Shown piece after piece: positions 1 to 5,597 of a DNA stretch of 5,597 bases. Source of the stretch: Rubrivivax sp. (GTDB taxonomy: Bacteria > Pseudomonadota > Gammaproteobacteria > Burkholderiales > Burkholderiaceae_C); assembly GCA_020851615.1 (NCBI GenBank), contig JADZCL010000427.1, positions 1-5,597 of the forward strand. Reading direction: 5' to 3'. The number at the start of each line of letters is the position of its first letter. Positions within the stretch are counted from its first letter, which is position 1. Both the position numbers and the translations under genes were made by a program. The notes beneath the pieces were generated by a model that ran no database searches, was not told the origin of the DNA, and saw nothing but the letters and a program-made list of their open reading frames with translations.

Positions 1-701
1 CGATGCAACTGCGCATCCTGTTCGAGGACGCGCAACTGCTCGTGCTCGACAAGCCGGCCGGACTGGTCGTGCACCCCGCCGCCGGGAACTGGAGCGGGAC
101 CTTGCTGAACGGGCTGCTGGCCCATCACGCCGGCGCCGCACAGCTGCCGCGTGCGGGCATCGTGCACCGGCTGGACAAGGACACCTCGGGTCTGATGGTG
201 GTCGGCAAGACGCTGGAAGCGGTGACGGCGCTGGTGCGCGACATCGCCGCGCGCAGCGTGCAGCGGCATTACCGGGCCATCGCCTGGGGCGAGGTGGCGC
301 AGGCCACGCAGCGAGTGGACGCCCCGATCGGCCGTGACCCGCTGCAGCGCACGCGCATGGCGGTCGTCGTCAGCGGCAAGCCGGCGCAGACCGACGTGGC
401 GTGCGTGGCGCAGCGTGAGGGCTTCTCGGCGCTGGAGTGCCGCCTGCACACGGGCCGCACGCACCAGATCCGCGTCCACCTCGCCTGGCGGGGGCATCCG
501 CTGGTGGCCGATGCCCTCTACGGCGGGCGGCCCGCACTGGGCATGCAACGGCAGGCGCTGCACGCCGCGCAGCTGACCCTGGCGCACCCGCTCACGCGCG
601 CGAGCATGACCTTCGAGTGCCCGCCGCCGCCGGACTTCGCCGCCGCATGGGCGCACCTCGTGGGCGCTACAATGCCGCGTCGCACGCCGTGGTCGTGGTG
701 A
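1..701 (+). CDS. RluA-family (RluD-like) 23S rRNA pseudouridine synthase, 5'-truncated by window edge
   Basis: Isomerises specific uridines in RNA to pseudouridine in the cytoplasm. Counting from the first Met in the window (base 3), HRLDKDTSG at residues 55-63 is the RluA/RluD motif II, with D58 as the catalytic aspartate. LDKPAGLVVHP (15-25) and GRTHQIRVHL (151-160) are further family signatures. The first Met aligns inside the E. coli RluD domain. The catalytic Asp there is residue 139, so about 80 residues, probably the S4 RNA-binding domain, lie upstream of the window. The ATG at 3 is therefore probably an internal codon and the gene is partial. Motifs are closest to RluD (23S helix 69 uridines), but Burkholderiales often carry a second RluD-like paralogue. 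The absence of pgeF, the gene that commonly follows rluD, fits that alternative, so no symbol is given. The C-terminal tail (ATMPRRTPWSW) is atypical and overlaps a promoter-like sequence. Family is certain; target site is not. Confidence 0.93.
   Translation, partial: MQLRILFEDAQLLVLDKPAGLVVHPAAGNWSGTLLNGLLAHHAGAAQLPRAGIVHRLDKDTSGLMVVGKTLEAVTALVRDIAARSVQRHYRAIAWGEVAQATQRVDAPIGRDPLQRTRMAVVVSGKPAQTDVACVAQREGFSALECRLHTGRTHQIRVHLAWRGHPLVADALYGGRPALGMQRQALHAAQLTLAHPLTRASMTFECPPPPDFAAAWAHLVGATMPRRTPWSW
668..673 (+). promoter_or_regulatory. Candidate sigma-70 -10 element (TACAAT) upstream of scpB
   Basis: TACAAT matches the TATAAT consensus at five of six positions and stands out in GC-rich surroundings. 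It lies within the last codons of the upstream pseudouridine synthase gene. No recognisable TTGACA-like -35 hexamer sits 15-18 bases upstream. If active, transcription would begin near 680 and give scpB-rluB a leader of about 225 bases. This is inference from a single hexamer. Confidence 0.35.
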
Positions 702-906
702 GCGCACGGGCCCTGCCGCACGCGTGACGACACCGCCTGAAGCCGCACCGGGCGCCTGCGCCCCGTCGGTCGCGCCACACCCACGCTGCCGGCTCAGCCG
801 GTCCGCAAGCTGCCCCTGCTACCTTGGCTGCCCCGCGCGGCTGCCGGTCGCAGGACCGCATTGATCCCCTGCACTGCCGCCGACATGGTGGCGTCCATCG
901 AAGGTC
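702..906 (+). other. Non-coding gap of 205 bases before scpB
   Basis: No convincing gene is present here in any frame. There is no tRNA T-loop motif. Two small hairpins can be drawn: GGGCG/CGCCC (750-763) and CCGGC/GCCGG with a three-base loop (789-801). Neither is followed by a T run, so neither looks like an intrinsic terminator. The only forward ATG near its end (885) opens a 17-codon reading frame without a ribosome binding site. If the promoter candidate at 668-673 is real, this is the long 5' leader of scpB-rluB. Confidence 0.5.
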
Positions 907-1641
907 ATGAACAGCGCAGAAGCCAAGCGCATTCTTGAGACGGCCCTGTTGTGCGCGCAGGTGCCGCTGCCTGTGCGCGACATGCGCATGCTCTTCGACG
1001 ACGCGGTCGGTGTCGACACGCTGCGTGCCTTGCTGGATCAGATCAGCCAGGACTGGAGCGATCGCGGGGTCGAGCTCGTCGCGGTGGCCAACGGCTGGCG
1101 CTTCCAGAGCCGGCCCGAGATGCGCGAATATCTCGACCGCCTGCATCCCGAGAAGCCGCCGCGGTACTCGCGTGCGGCACTGGAGACACTGGCCATCGTG
1201 GCCTACAGGCAACCGGTGACGCGCGGCGACATCGAGGACATCCGCGGCGTCACTGTCAGCTCGCAGATCATGAAGCAGCTCGAGGACCGCGGCTGGATCG
1301 AGAGCATCGGCTTCCGAGAGACTGCGGGCCGGCCTGCCCTCTTCGCGACGACGGCGCAGTTCCTGGCCGACCTCGGTCTGGCTGCGCTGGACCAGCTACC
1401 CCCGCTCGCGGGCGAAGAAGCCGACCACGCGCTGGCTGTCGCGGCCCTCGAGGCGCAGGGCTCGCTGCTGGATGACGCCCAGACCTGGCTGCCATTGGAG
1501 GACGCGGCAGCGGCCGCCGATCCGCCCACGGCGCTTGCCGCCGATCCGCCCTCGGCCCTTGCCGCCGGGTCGCCGCCCGCAATTGCGGTGCCCGCCCTGC
1601 CCGAATCAACTCTGGACCCCTCGTTCGACGAGCAACCATGA
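907..1641 (+). CDS. scpB: SMC-Scp complex subunit ScpB (segregation and condensation protein B)
   Basis: ScpB is a winged-helix protein that dimerises and, with the kleisin ScpA, bridges the SMC ATPase heads in the bacterial condensin that compacts and segregates chromosomes. The N-terminal wing domain starts at [18 protein letters not shown]. The family signature [20 protein letters not shown] (87-106) followed by GDIEDIRGV and the GRPALFATT motif (141-149) mark the second winged helix. The conserved part ends near residue 165. The remaining 80 residues are an Ala/Pro-rich acidic tail, which makes the protein 244 residues against about 197 in Bacillus subtilis. The start at 907 matches the family N-terminus. 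Its ribosome binding site is poor, with AAGG at 901-904 only two bases away. The stop overlaps the start of rluB (ATGA), which suggests translational coupling. scpA is not in the window. Bacteria with MukBEF lack ScpB, so its presence argues against an enteric host. Confidence 0.96.
   Translation: MNSAEAKRILETALLCAQVPLPVRDMRMLFDDAVGVDTLRALLDQISQDWSDRGVELVAVANGWRFQSRPEMREYLDRLHPEKPPRYSRAALETLAIVAYRQPVTRGDIEDIRGVTVSSQIMKQLEDRGWIESIGFRETAGRPALFATTAQFLADLGLAALDQLPPLAGEEADHALAVAALEAQGSLLDDAQTWLPLEDAAAAADPPTALAADPPSALAAGSPPAIAVPALPESTLDPSFDEQP
1513..1584 (+). repeat. Imperfect 24-bp tandem repeat, three copies, in the scpB tail
   Basis: Three in-frame 24-base units (1513-1536, 1537-1560, 1561-1584) each begin GCCGCCG. 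They encode [16 protein letters not shown] and AAGSPPAI, residues 203-226 of ScpB. The first two units differ by only a few bases and the third is more diverged. The unit length keeps frame, so the number of copies can vary without breaking the gene. It lies in a low-complexity tail outside the conserved winged-helix domains, so it probably tolerates change. Confidence 0.85.
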
Positions 1642-3692
1642 ACGAACACGAGTTCCCGCCACAAGAGCCCGAAGCCCCTGCCCCGGTTGACCCCGCCACG
1701 CCGGTCAAGCCTCGTCGCCGCCGCGCGGCCCCCAAGCCGCAGGCCGAGGCCGGCGCCGGTGCGCCCGAAGCGGGTGTGCTGCCGGTGCAGCCCGAGCTGG
1801 CTCCTGCGGCCGAGGCCAAGCCGGCTCGTGCACGCCGGCCGCGCAAGGCACAGGTGGAGGACGGCGCGCCGCAAGCCGTGACGCCCGCGCCCGTCTCGGC
1901 CAGTGCCGATGCGCCAGAGGTGCCGCCGGCCCCGCCCGCCCCGCCCGTGGACGCCGCACAGTCGGCGCCGCTCGTGGCCGATGCCCAGGCACAGCCCGCT
2001 GCGCCCGGCGCCCCAGAGGCGACTGTCGGCGAGGGGCCGGACGAGAGCGATGGCCCGCCCGGGTCGACGGCGGTGCGTGATGGTGGACGGCGGCGGCGTC
2101 GGCGCAGCAAGCGGGAGCGCAGCGAACGCGCTGCGCAAGCCGAGGCCACCGCGCCAGGCGAAGCTGGAGCCGCGCCCGCGCACGCGGAGGCTGTGCCCGT
2201 CGTGGCCACCGACCCTGGTGAGCTGTTCGCCGAGTTGCTCTCGGGTGATTTCGATGCGCGCACCGCCGGCGAAGAGGCCGGCCAGCCCACCGAGGAGGCG
2301 CCGCGCCGAGTGCTTGCGCCCGAGCCCGACGCACCCAAGTTGCAGAAGGTGCTGGCGCAGGCGGGTATCGGCTCGCGGCGTGACATGGAGCAGTGGATGC
2401 AGGAGGGCCGCGTCACCGTCAATGGCCGGCCGGCCCACACCGGACAGCGGGTCTCCTTTGGTGACCGCGTCGCAATCGACGGCAAGCCCGTGCGGCTGCG
2501 CATCGCGCCGCCGCCTCCGCGCGTGCTCGCCTATCACAAGCCGGTGGGCGAGGTCGTCACGCACGATGACCCGCAGCACCGACCCACCGTGTTCCGGCGC
2601 CTGCCCCGGCTGGCCCATGGCAAGTGGCAGTCGGTGGGCCGCCTGGACATCAACACCGAGGGCCTGCTGCTGTTCACCAACTCGGGCGAACTGGCCAATC
2701 AGCTCATGCACCCGCGTTTCGGCGTCGAGCGTGAGTACGCGGTGCGCTCCTTGGGCGTGCTGGACGAAGACCAGCGCCGCCAGCTCCTGGAGGGCATCGA
2801 CATCGAAGGCCAGCGCGCCTCGTTCGTCTCGGTGGAGGATGGCGGCGGCGAGGGCGTCAACCACTGGTACCGCGTCGTCATCACCGAAGGCCGCAATCGC
2901 GAGGTGCGACGGCTGTTCGAGGCCGTCGGCCATGCAGTGAGCCGGCTCATCCGCATCCGCTATGGCTGCGTGGTGCTGCCGCGCGGGCTCAAGCGCGGAG
3001 TCTGGGTCGATCTGCCCGAGCCCGATGTGCGGGCCCTGCGGCAACTGACCGGTACCGCCCGCGCAGGCGGGGGCGGTGAAGCGGCCGCTCTGGGCGAAGG
3101 AGGCGGCCGCAACAAGCGCGGGCGCCGCGGCAACCGCCAGCGCGACGACCGTCGCGAACTGCCGCGGGACCGCGGGGGCGAACGCGGACCCCGGCCCGAC
3201 CGCAGCGTGCGTAGCGACGCTGACGACGACGGCCCGATGCATATCCCCAACCCGCTGCAGCAGACCTACGACAAGCGGTTCATCCAGCAGGCGCGGCGGC
3301 CGCAGCGCGAATACAGCGAGGACGGCCCGATCCCCAACCCCCTGCAGCAGACCTACGACAAGCGCGGCCTGCAGCGCGAGCGCCCGCTGCGCGATCTGCC
3401 CGAGGACGGCCCGATCCCCAACCCCCTGCAGCAGACCTATGACAAGCGCTTCGTGCAGAAGGGCGGAGGTGGGGGTGGCGGGCGCGGTCCTCGCGGTGCC
3501 GCGGGTGCCGGTGGCATGCGCCAGCCCGATCCGATGCAGACCGCGATGGGCTACCTGGGTGCCGATGCGCTGCGCGGGCGCGGCGGCAAGGGCGGTGGCA
3601 AAGGAGGCGGCAAGGCCGGCAAGCGGCGTGGCAGCAAGCGCGGCGGCGGCGGCGGAACGGGTGGGCCGATGGGCGGGGCGCGGGGCCGCTGA
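1638..3692 (+). CDS. rluB: 23S rRNA pseudouridine synthase RluB with long disordered N- and C-terminal extensions
   Basis: RluB converts one uridine of 23S rRNA (2605 in E. coli) to pseudouridine near the peptidyl transferase centre. An S4 RNA-binding domain begins at [15 protein letters not shown] (234-248). The catalytic domain follows: [13 protein letters not shown], then [20 protein letters not shown] with catalytic D337, then [16 protein letters not shown] (417-432), all typical of the RsuA/RluB/RluE/RluF family. E. coli RluB has 291 residues; this one has 684. The extra 233 N-terminal residues are Ala/Pro-rich with basic clusters (RRRRAAPK near 27, [14 protein letters not shown] at 151-164). 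The extra C-terminal part (about 470-684) is Arg/Gly/Lys-rich, carries three [11 protein letters not shown] repeats and ends in a GGGK-type tail. Both extensions look disordered and RNA-binding; Burkholderiales RluB proteins commonly have such tails. The start overlaps the scpB stop (ATGA), with no good ribosome binding site of its own, so translation is probably coupled to scpB. No internal frameshift is evident. Confidence 0.95.
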   Translation: MNEHEFPPQEPEAPAPVDPATPVKPRRRRAAPKPQAEAGAGAPEAGVLPVQPELAPAAEAKPARARRPRKAQVEDGAPQAVTPAPVSASADAPEVPPAPPAPPVDAAQSAPLVADAQAQPAAPGAPEATVGEGPDESDGPPGSTAVRDGGRRRRRRSKRERSERAAQAEATAPGEAGAAPAHAEAVPVVATDPGELFAELLSGDFDARTAGEEAGQPTEEAPRRVLAPEPDAPKLQKVLAQAGIGSRRDMEQWMQEGRVTVNGRPAHTGQRVSFGDRVAIDGKPVRLRIAPPPPRVLAYHKPVGEVVTHDDPQHRPTVFRRLPRLAHGKWQSVGRLDINTEGLLLFTNSGELANQLMHPRFGVEREYAVRSLGVLDEDQRRQLLEGIDIEGQRASFVSVEDGGGEGVNHWYRVVITEGRNREVRRLFEAVGHAVSRLIRIRYGCVVLPRGLKRGVWVDLPEPDVRALRQLTGTARAGGGGEAAALGEGGGRNKRGRRGNRQRDDRRELPRDRGGERGPRPDRSVRSDADDDGPMHIPNPLQQTYDKRFIQQARRPQREYSEDGPIPNPLQQTYDKRGLQRERPLRDLPEDGPIPNPLQQTYDKRFVQKGGGGGGGRGPRGAAGAGGMRQPDPMQTAMGYLGADALRGRGGKGGGKGGGKAGKRRGSKRGGGGGTGGPMGGARGR
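3228..3449 (+). repeat. Three interspersed 45-51 bp repeats encoding DGP(I)[11 protein letters not shown] in the rluB tail
   Basis: Copies lie at 3228-3278, 3321-3365 and 3405-3449, at steps of 93 and 84 bases, and encode residues 531-547, 562-576 and 590-604 of RluB. Copies 2 and 3 differ at one base in 45 (TAC against TAT for the same Tyr). Copy 1 carries six extra bases (ATGCAT, Met-His) and two further third-position changes. The linkers between copies ([27 protein letters not shown]) are charged and much less alike. Such DNA identity suggests recent duplication or gene conversion. The peptide's role is unknown. Confidence 0.93.
3659..3685 (+). other. Canonical G-quadruplex motif at the 3' end of rluB
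   Basis: The coding strand, and hence the mRNA, has five G runs: GGG 3659-3661, GGG 3663-3665, GGG 3671-3673, GGGG 3675-3678 and GGGG 3682-3685, with loops of 1, 5, 1 and 3 bases. This satisfies the G3+N1-7 rule. It encodes Gly-rich residues ending rluB, five bases before the stop codon and about 20 bases before the ndk -10 element. Whether it folds is not shown by sequence alone, and Gly/Arg codons in a GC-rich genome could produce it by chance. Confidence 0.55.
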
Positions 3693-3707
3693 CGAGCAGG
3701 CGCAGGC

Positions 3708-3713
3708 TAGAAT
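3708..3713 (+). promoter_or_regulatory. Probable ndk promoter -10 element (TAGAAT)
   Basis: TAGAAT matches five of six bases of the sigma-70 -10 consensus and lies in the only A/T-rich patch of the rluB-ndk gap. No good -35 hexamer is seen at the usual distance. Transcription would start around 3719-3721, right at a T6 tract (3721-3726), leaving a leader of about 30 bases. The position in a gap between two well-defined genes makes it more credible than most single hexamers. Confidence 0.5.
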
Positions 3714-3737
3714 TCGAGGCTTTTTTCAAGACCCTGC

Positions 3738-3744
3738 AAGGAGA
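3738..3744 (+). promoter_or_regulatory. Strong ribosome binding site of ndk
   Basis: AAGGAGA, a near-perfect Shine-Dalgarno sequence, lies five bases before the ATG at 3750. It fixes the ndk start and is the best ribosome binding site in the window, in keeping with high expression of this enzyme. Confidence 0.85.
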
Positions 3745-3749
3745 ACTCC

Positions 3750-4175
3750 ATGGCCATCGAACGCACCCTTTCGATCATCAAACCCGATGCCGTAGCCAAG
3801 AACGTGATTGGCCAGATCTGCGCGCGTTTCGAAGGCGCGGGGCTGAAGATCGTTGCCGCACGCATGATGCATCTCTCGCGCGGTGAGGCCGAGGCGTTCT
3901 ATGCCGTGCACAAGGAGCGGCCCTTTTTCAACGACCTCGTGCAATTCATGATCTCCGGGCCGGTGCTGGTGCAGGTGTTGCAGGGCGAAGGCGCGATCGC
4001 GAAGAACCGCCAGATCATGGGTGCAACCGACCCCAAGAAGGCCGAGAAGGGCACGATCCGCGCAGACTTTGCCGACAGCATCGACGCCAACGCGGTGCAC
4101 GGCTCGGACGCCGCCGAGACCGCCGCGGTCGAGGTGGCATTCTTCTTCCCCGGCATGCAGGTCTTCGGCCGCTGA
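3750..4175 (+). CDS. ndk: Nucleoside diphosphate kinase
   Basis: Transfers the gamma phosphate of ATP to other (d)NDPs through a phosphohistidine, which keeps NTP and dNTP pools balanced in the cytosol. The protein has 141 residues (E. coli Ndk 143) and is complete. [12 protein letters not shown] (4-15) contains the nucleotide-binding K11. The active-site signature NAVHGSD (114-120) has the catalytic H117, at the same number as in E. coli. [17 protein letters not shown] is the conserved helical hairpin segment. The start is set by AAGGAGA five bases upstream. The gene has its own likely promoter and is followed after 33 bases by rlmN, so the two are probably co-transcribed. Nothing is missing or odd in the protein. 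Its short leader starts with a T6 tract, discussed as a possible slippage site. Confidence 0.98.
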   Translation: MAIERTLSIIKPDAVAKNVIGQICARFEGAGLKIVAARMMHLSRGEAEAFYAVHKERPFFNDLVQFMISGPVLVQVLQGEGAIAKNRQIMGATDPKKAEKGTIRADFADSIDANAVHGSDAAETAAVEVAFFFPGMQVFGR

Positions 4176-4208
4176 GCGCCTGGCCGCCGCGCGCGTTGCG
4201 CTGAAACC

Positions 4209-5399
4209 ATGCCCGCCGTCAACCTGCTCGAATTCGATCGCGAGGCGCTGACGGCGTGGTGCGCGGGGCTGGGCGAGAAGCCCTTCCGCGCGCAGCAGCT
4301 CTTTCGCTGGATCCACCAGCGTGGCGAGCGTGACTTCACGCGCATGAGCGACCTCGCGCGGGCGCTGCGCGACAAGCTCGCCTCTGTGGCCGAGGTACGA
4401 GCACCCACGCAGGTGAGCGAGCACCGCTCAGCCGACGGCACGGTGAAGTGGCTCTTCGACGTCGGTGGCGGCAACGTGATCGAGACCGTGTTCATCCCCG
4501 AGGAAGACCGCGGCACCTTGTGCATCAGCTCGCAGGCCGGTTGTGCCGTGGGCTGCCGCTTCTGTTCGACCGGGCACCAGGGGTTCAGCCGCAACCTCAC
4601 GACCGCCGAGATTCTGGGCCAGCTCTGGCATGCCGAACATGCCCTGCACGGCCCACTCGGCCTGGCCGCCGGCGAGCGGGCAATCACGAACGTCGTCATG
4701 ATGGGCATGGGCGAGCCGCTGCAGAACTACGCGGCGCTGCTGCCCGCGCTGCGGGTGATGCTCGACGACCACGGCTACGGGCTGTCGCGCCGGCGCGTGA
4801 CGGTCTCGACCTCGGGCATGACGCGCATGATCGACCGTCTGCGTGAGGACTGCCCGGTGGCGCTGGCGGTATCGCTGCATGCCGCCACCAATGCGCTGCG
4901 CGACGCCCTGGTGCCGCTCAACCGCAAGCATGACCTGGCCGACCTGATGCAGGCCTGCCACGACTACCTGGCGCGCGCACCGCGCGACTTCATCACCTTC
5001 GAGTACTGCATGCTCGACGGCGTCAATGACAGCCCCGAGCACGCACGCGAACTGATCGATCTCGTCCACGGTCGTGGCGGCGCAGCGGTGGCCGGGTTGC
5101 GCGTGCCGTGCAAGATCAACCTGATCCCCTTCAACCCTTTCCCCGGCTCGGGGCTGGCTTGCTCGCCGCGTGCCCGCGTGCAGGACTTCGCGCAGCAGTT
5201 GCGCACCGCCGGGCTCGTGACCACCATCCGCAAGACACGCGGTGACGACATCGACGCCGCCTGCGGTCAACTTGCCGGCGCGGTCAGCGACCGGACGAAT
5301 GTCCGCGTGCGTCTGCAGCGTCGACGCGAGGACCCTGCCCAGGGTGTCCTGGCGCACCGTGCGGCGGGCGCAGCCGTGCGGGCAGGAGCGGGCGAATGA
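4209..5399 (+). CDS. rlmN: Dual-specificity RNA methyltransferase RlmN (23S rRNA A2503 / tRNA A37 C2)
   Basis: A radical-SAM enzyme that methylates C2 of A2503 in 23S rRNA and of A37 in some tRNAs; it aids translational fidelity and affects sensitivity to antibiotics at the peptidyl transferase centre. The N-terminal helical domain has [19 protein letters not shown] (21-39). CAVGCRFC supplies the [4Fe-4S] ligands C112, C116 and C119. GMGEPL (166-171) is the SAM-binding GEPL motif. C105 (GTLCISS) and C352 ([11 protein letters not shown]) correspond to the two extra catalytic cysteines of E. coli (C118, C355). [16 protein letters not shown] (299-314) is a strong RlmN signature. The protein has 396 residues (E. 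coli 384), with a small insertion before VPCKIN and an Arg/Ala-rich tail of about 30 residues. No clear ribosome binding site precedes the ATG, but the N-terminus fits betaproteobacterial RlmN. The stop overlaps the next gene (ATGA). Confidence 0.97.
   Translation: MPAVNLLEFDREALTAWCAGLGEKPFRAQQLFRWIHQRGERDFTRMSDLARALRDKLASVAEVRAPTQVSEHRSADGTVKWLFDVGGGNVIETVFIPEEDRGTLCISSQAGCAVGCRFCSTGHQGFSRNLTTAEILGQLWHAEHALHGPLGLAAGERAITNVVMMGMGEPLQNYAALLPALRVMLDDHGYGLSRRRVTVSTSGMTRMIDRLREDCPVALAVSLHAATNALRDALVPLNRKHDLADLMQACHDYLARAPRDFITFEYCMLDGVNDSPEHARELIDLVHGRGGAAVAGLRVPCKINLIPFNPFPGSGLACSPRARVQDFAQQLRTAGLVTTIRKTRGDDIDAACGQLAGAVSDRTNVRVRLQRRREDPAQGVLAHRAAGAAVRAGAGE
5384..5388 (+). promoter_or_regulatory. 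Ribosome binding site of pilW inside the rlmN end
   Basis: AGGAG lies seven bases before the ATG at 5396, within the last codons of rlmN. It supports the chosen pilW start and, together with the ATGA stop/start overlap, points to coupled translation. Confidence 0.7.
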
Positions 5400-5597
5400 C
5401 CAGACGGCCTGCGCTGGGCCTGGCCCTGCTGTTCTTGCTGCTCCTGCTGCCGCTGCTGCCACTGGGGGGTTGCGCGTCGGCGCCGGGCAGCGGGCGCGAG
5501 ATCCGCACCGATTCCGACCAGAGCGGTGCGGAGAAGCGCGCCCGCGTGCGCCTCGAACTGGCGGCGGCCTATTTCGGGCGCGGCCAGGCCACGACCG
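5396..5597 (+). CDS. pilW: Type IV pilus biogenesis/stability lipoprotein PilW (PilF), 3'-truncated by window edge
   Basis: In this family (PilF in Pseudomonas, PilW in Neisseria) an outer-membrane TPR lipoprotein helps the PilQ secretin assemble and stabilises pili. The 67 visible residues begin [20 protein letters not shown], a lipoprotein signal peptide with an Arg-rich start, a long Leu-rich core and a lipobox LGGC whose cysteine is residue 26. From residue 35 the mature part, [20 protein letters not shown] followed by [10 protein letters not shown], resembles the start of the PilW family and the first TPR helix, where E..RAR.RLELA..YF..GQ is typical. No stop codon appears before the window ends. 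The start overlaps the rlmN stop and has a good ribosome binding site. Position after rlmN is the usual one for this gene in Gammaproteobacteria and Betaproteobacteria. The TPR repeats themselves lie beyond the window, so the assignment rests on the N-terminus and context. Confidence 0.88.
   Translation, partial: MTRRPALGLALLFLLLLLPLLPLGGCASAPGSGREIRTDSDQSGAEKRARVRLELAAAYFGRGQATT

Noticed and set aside
789..801. CCGGC-TCA-GCCGG hairpin as a terminator for the upstream gene
   Set aside because: Only a five-base stem, with no T tract after it.
885..938. 17-codon forward reading frame ([10 protein letters not shown]...) overlapping the scpB start
   Set aside because: No ribosome binding site and no recognisable leader-peptide feature; mentioned only in connection with a possible long leader.
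667..1212. - strand frame spanning the gap before scpB
   Set aside because: More than half lies opposite the conserved scpB coding region, and the translated part in the gap shows no recognisable domain.
1203..3242. Open reading frame of 679 codons on the - strand opposite scpB and rluB
   Set aside because: It has no recognisable domain, is low in complexity where rluB is, and mirrors two clearly recognised + strand genes. Long antisense frames are expected in very GC-rich coding DNA.
3461..3482. Second G-rich stretch in rluB as a G-quadruplex
   Set aside because: Only three runs of three or more Gs are present, so it does not meet the usual four-run rule; it encodes a poly-Gly segment.
3701..3729. 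T6 run after rluB as an intrinsic terminator
   Set aside because: No GC-rich inverted repeat directly precedes the T run; the preceding bases instead resemble a -10 element.
4428..5462. Open reading frame of 344 codons on the - strand opposite rlmN
   Set aside because: The + strand frame is an unmistakable RlmN with all catalytic motifs; the antisense frame is a shadow without any family feature.

Overview
The window is very GC-rich DNA, densely coding on the + strand only, and it looks like core chromosome of a betaproteobacterium of the order Burkholderiales (Rubrivivax/Leptothrix/Comamonadaceae-like). That assignment is inferred from the protein sequences and from the order scpB - rluB - ndk - rlmN - pilW. 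I see no tRNA, rRNA, CRISPR array, insertion sequence or phage gene.

Layout, left to right. (1) The 3' part of an RluA-family (RluD-like) pseudouridine synthase, cut by the left edge. (2) A 205-base non-coding gap (702-906), with a candidate -10 element just before it, inside the end of gene 1. (3) scpB, the winged-helix subunit of the SMC-ScpAB condensin. It overlaps by ATGA with (4) rluB, a 23S rRNA pseudouridine synthase carrying very large, low-complexity N- and C-terminal extensions. (5) A short gap with a probable promoter and a strong ribosome binding site leading into ndk (nucleoside diphosphate kinase). (6) rlmN, the radical-SAM 23S rRNA/tRNA adenine-C2 methyltransferase. It overlaps by ATGA with (7) the start of pilW/pilF, a lipoprotein needed for type IV pilus biogenesis, cut by the right edge.

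Likely transcription units are scpB-rluB, perhaps from the candidate promoter at the end of gene 1, and ndk-rlmN-pilW from the promoter before ndk. Functionally the cluster is housekeeping: rRNA modification (three of six genes), chromosome segregation, NTP balance and pilus assembly.

I found no undescribed multi-gene system. The parts worth a second look are: the C-terminal tail of RluB, with three near-identical [11 protein letters not shown] peptide repeats; its 233-residue disordered N-terminal extension; a canonical G-quadruplex motif ending rluB; a T6 tract at the probable ndk transcription start, which might allow NTP-sensitive slippage; and a small 24-bp tandem repeat in the scpB tail.
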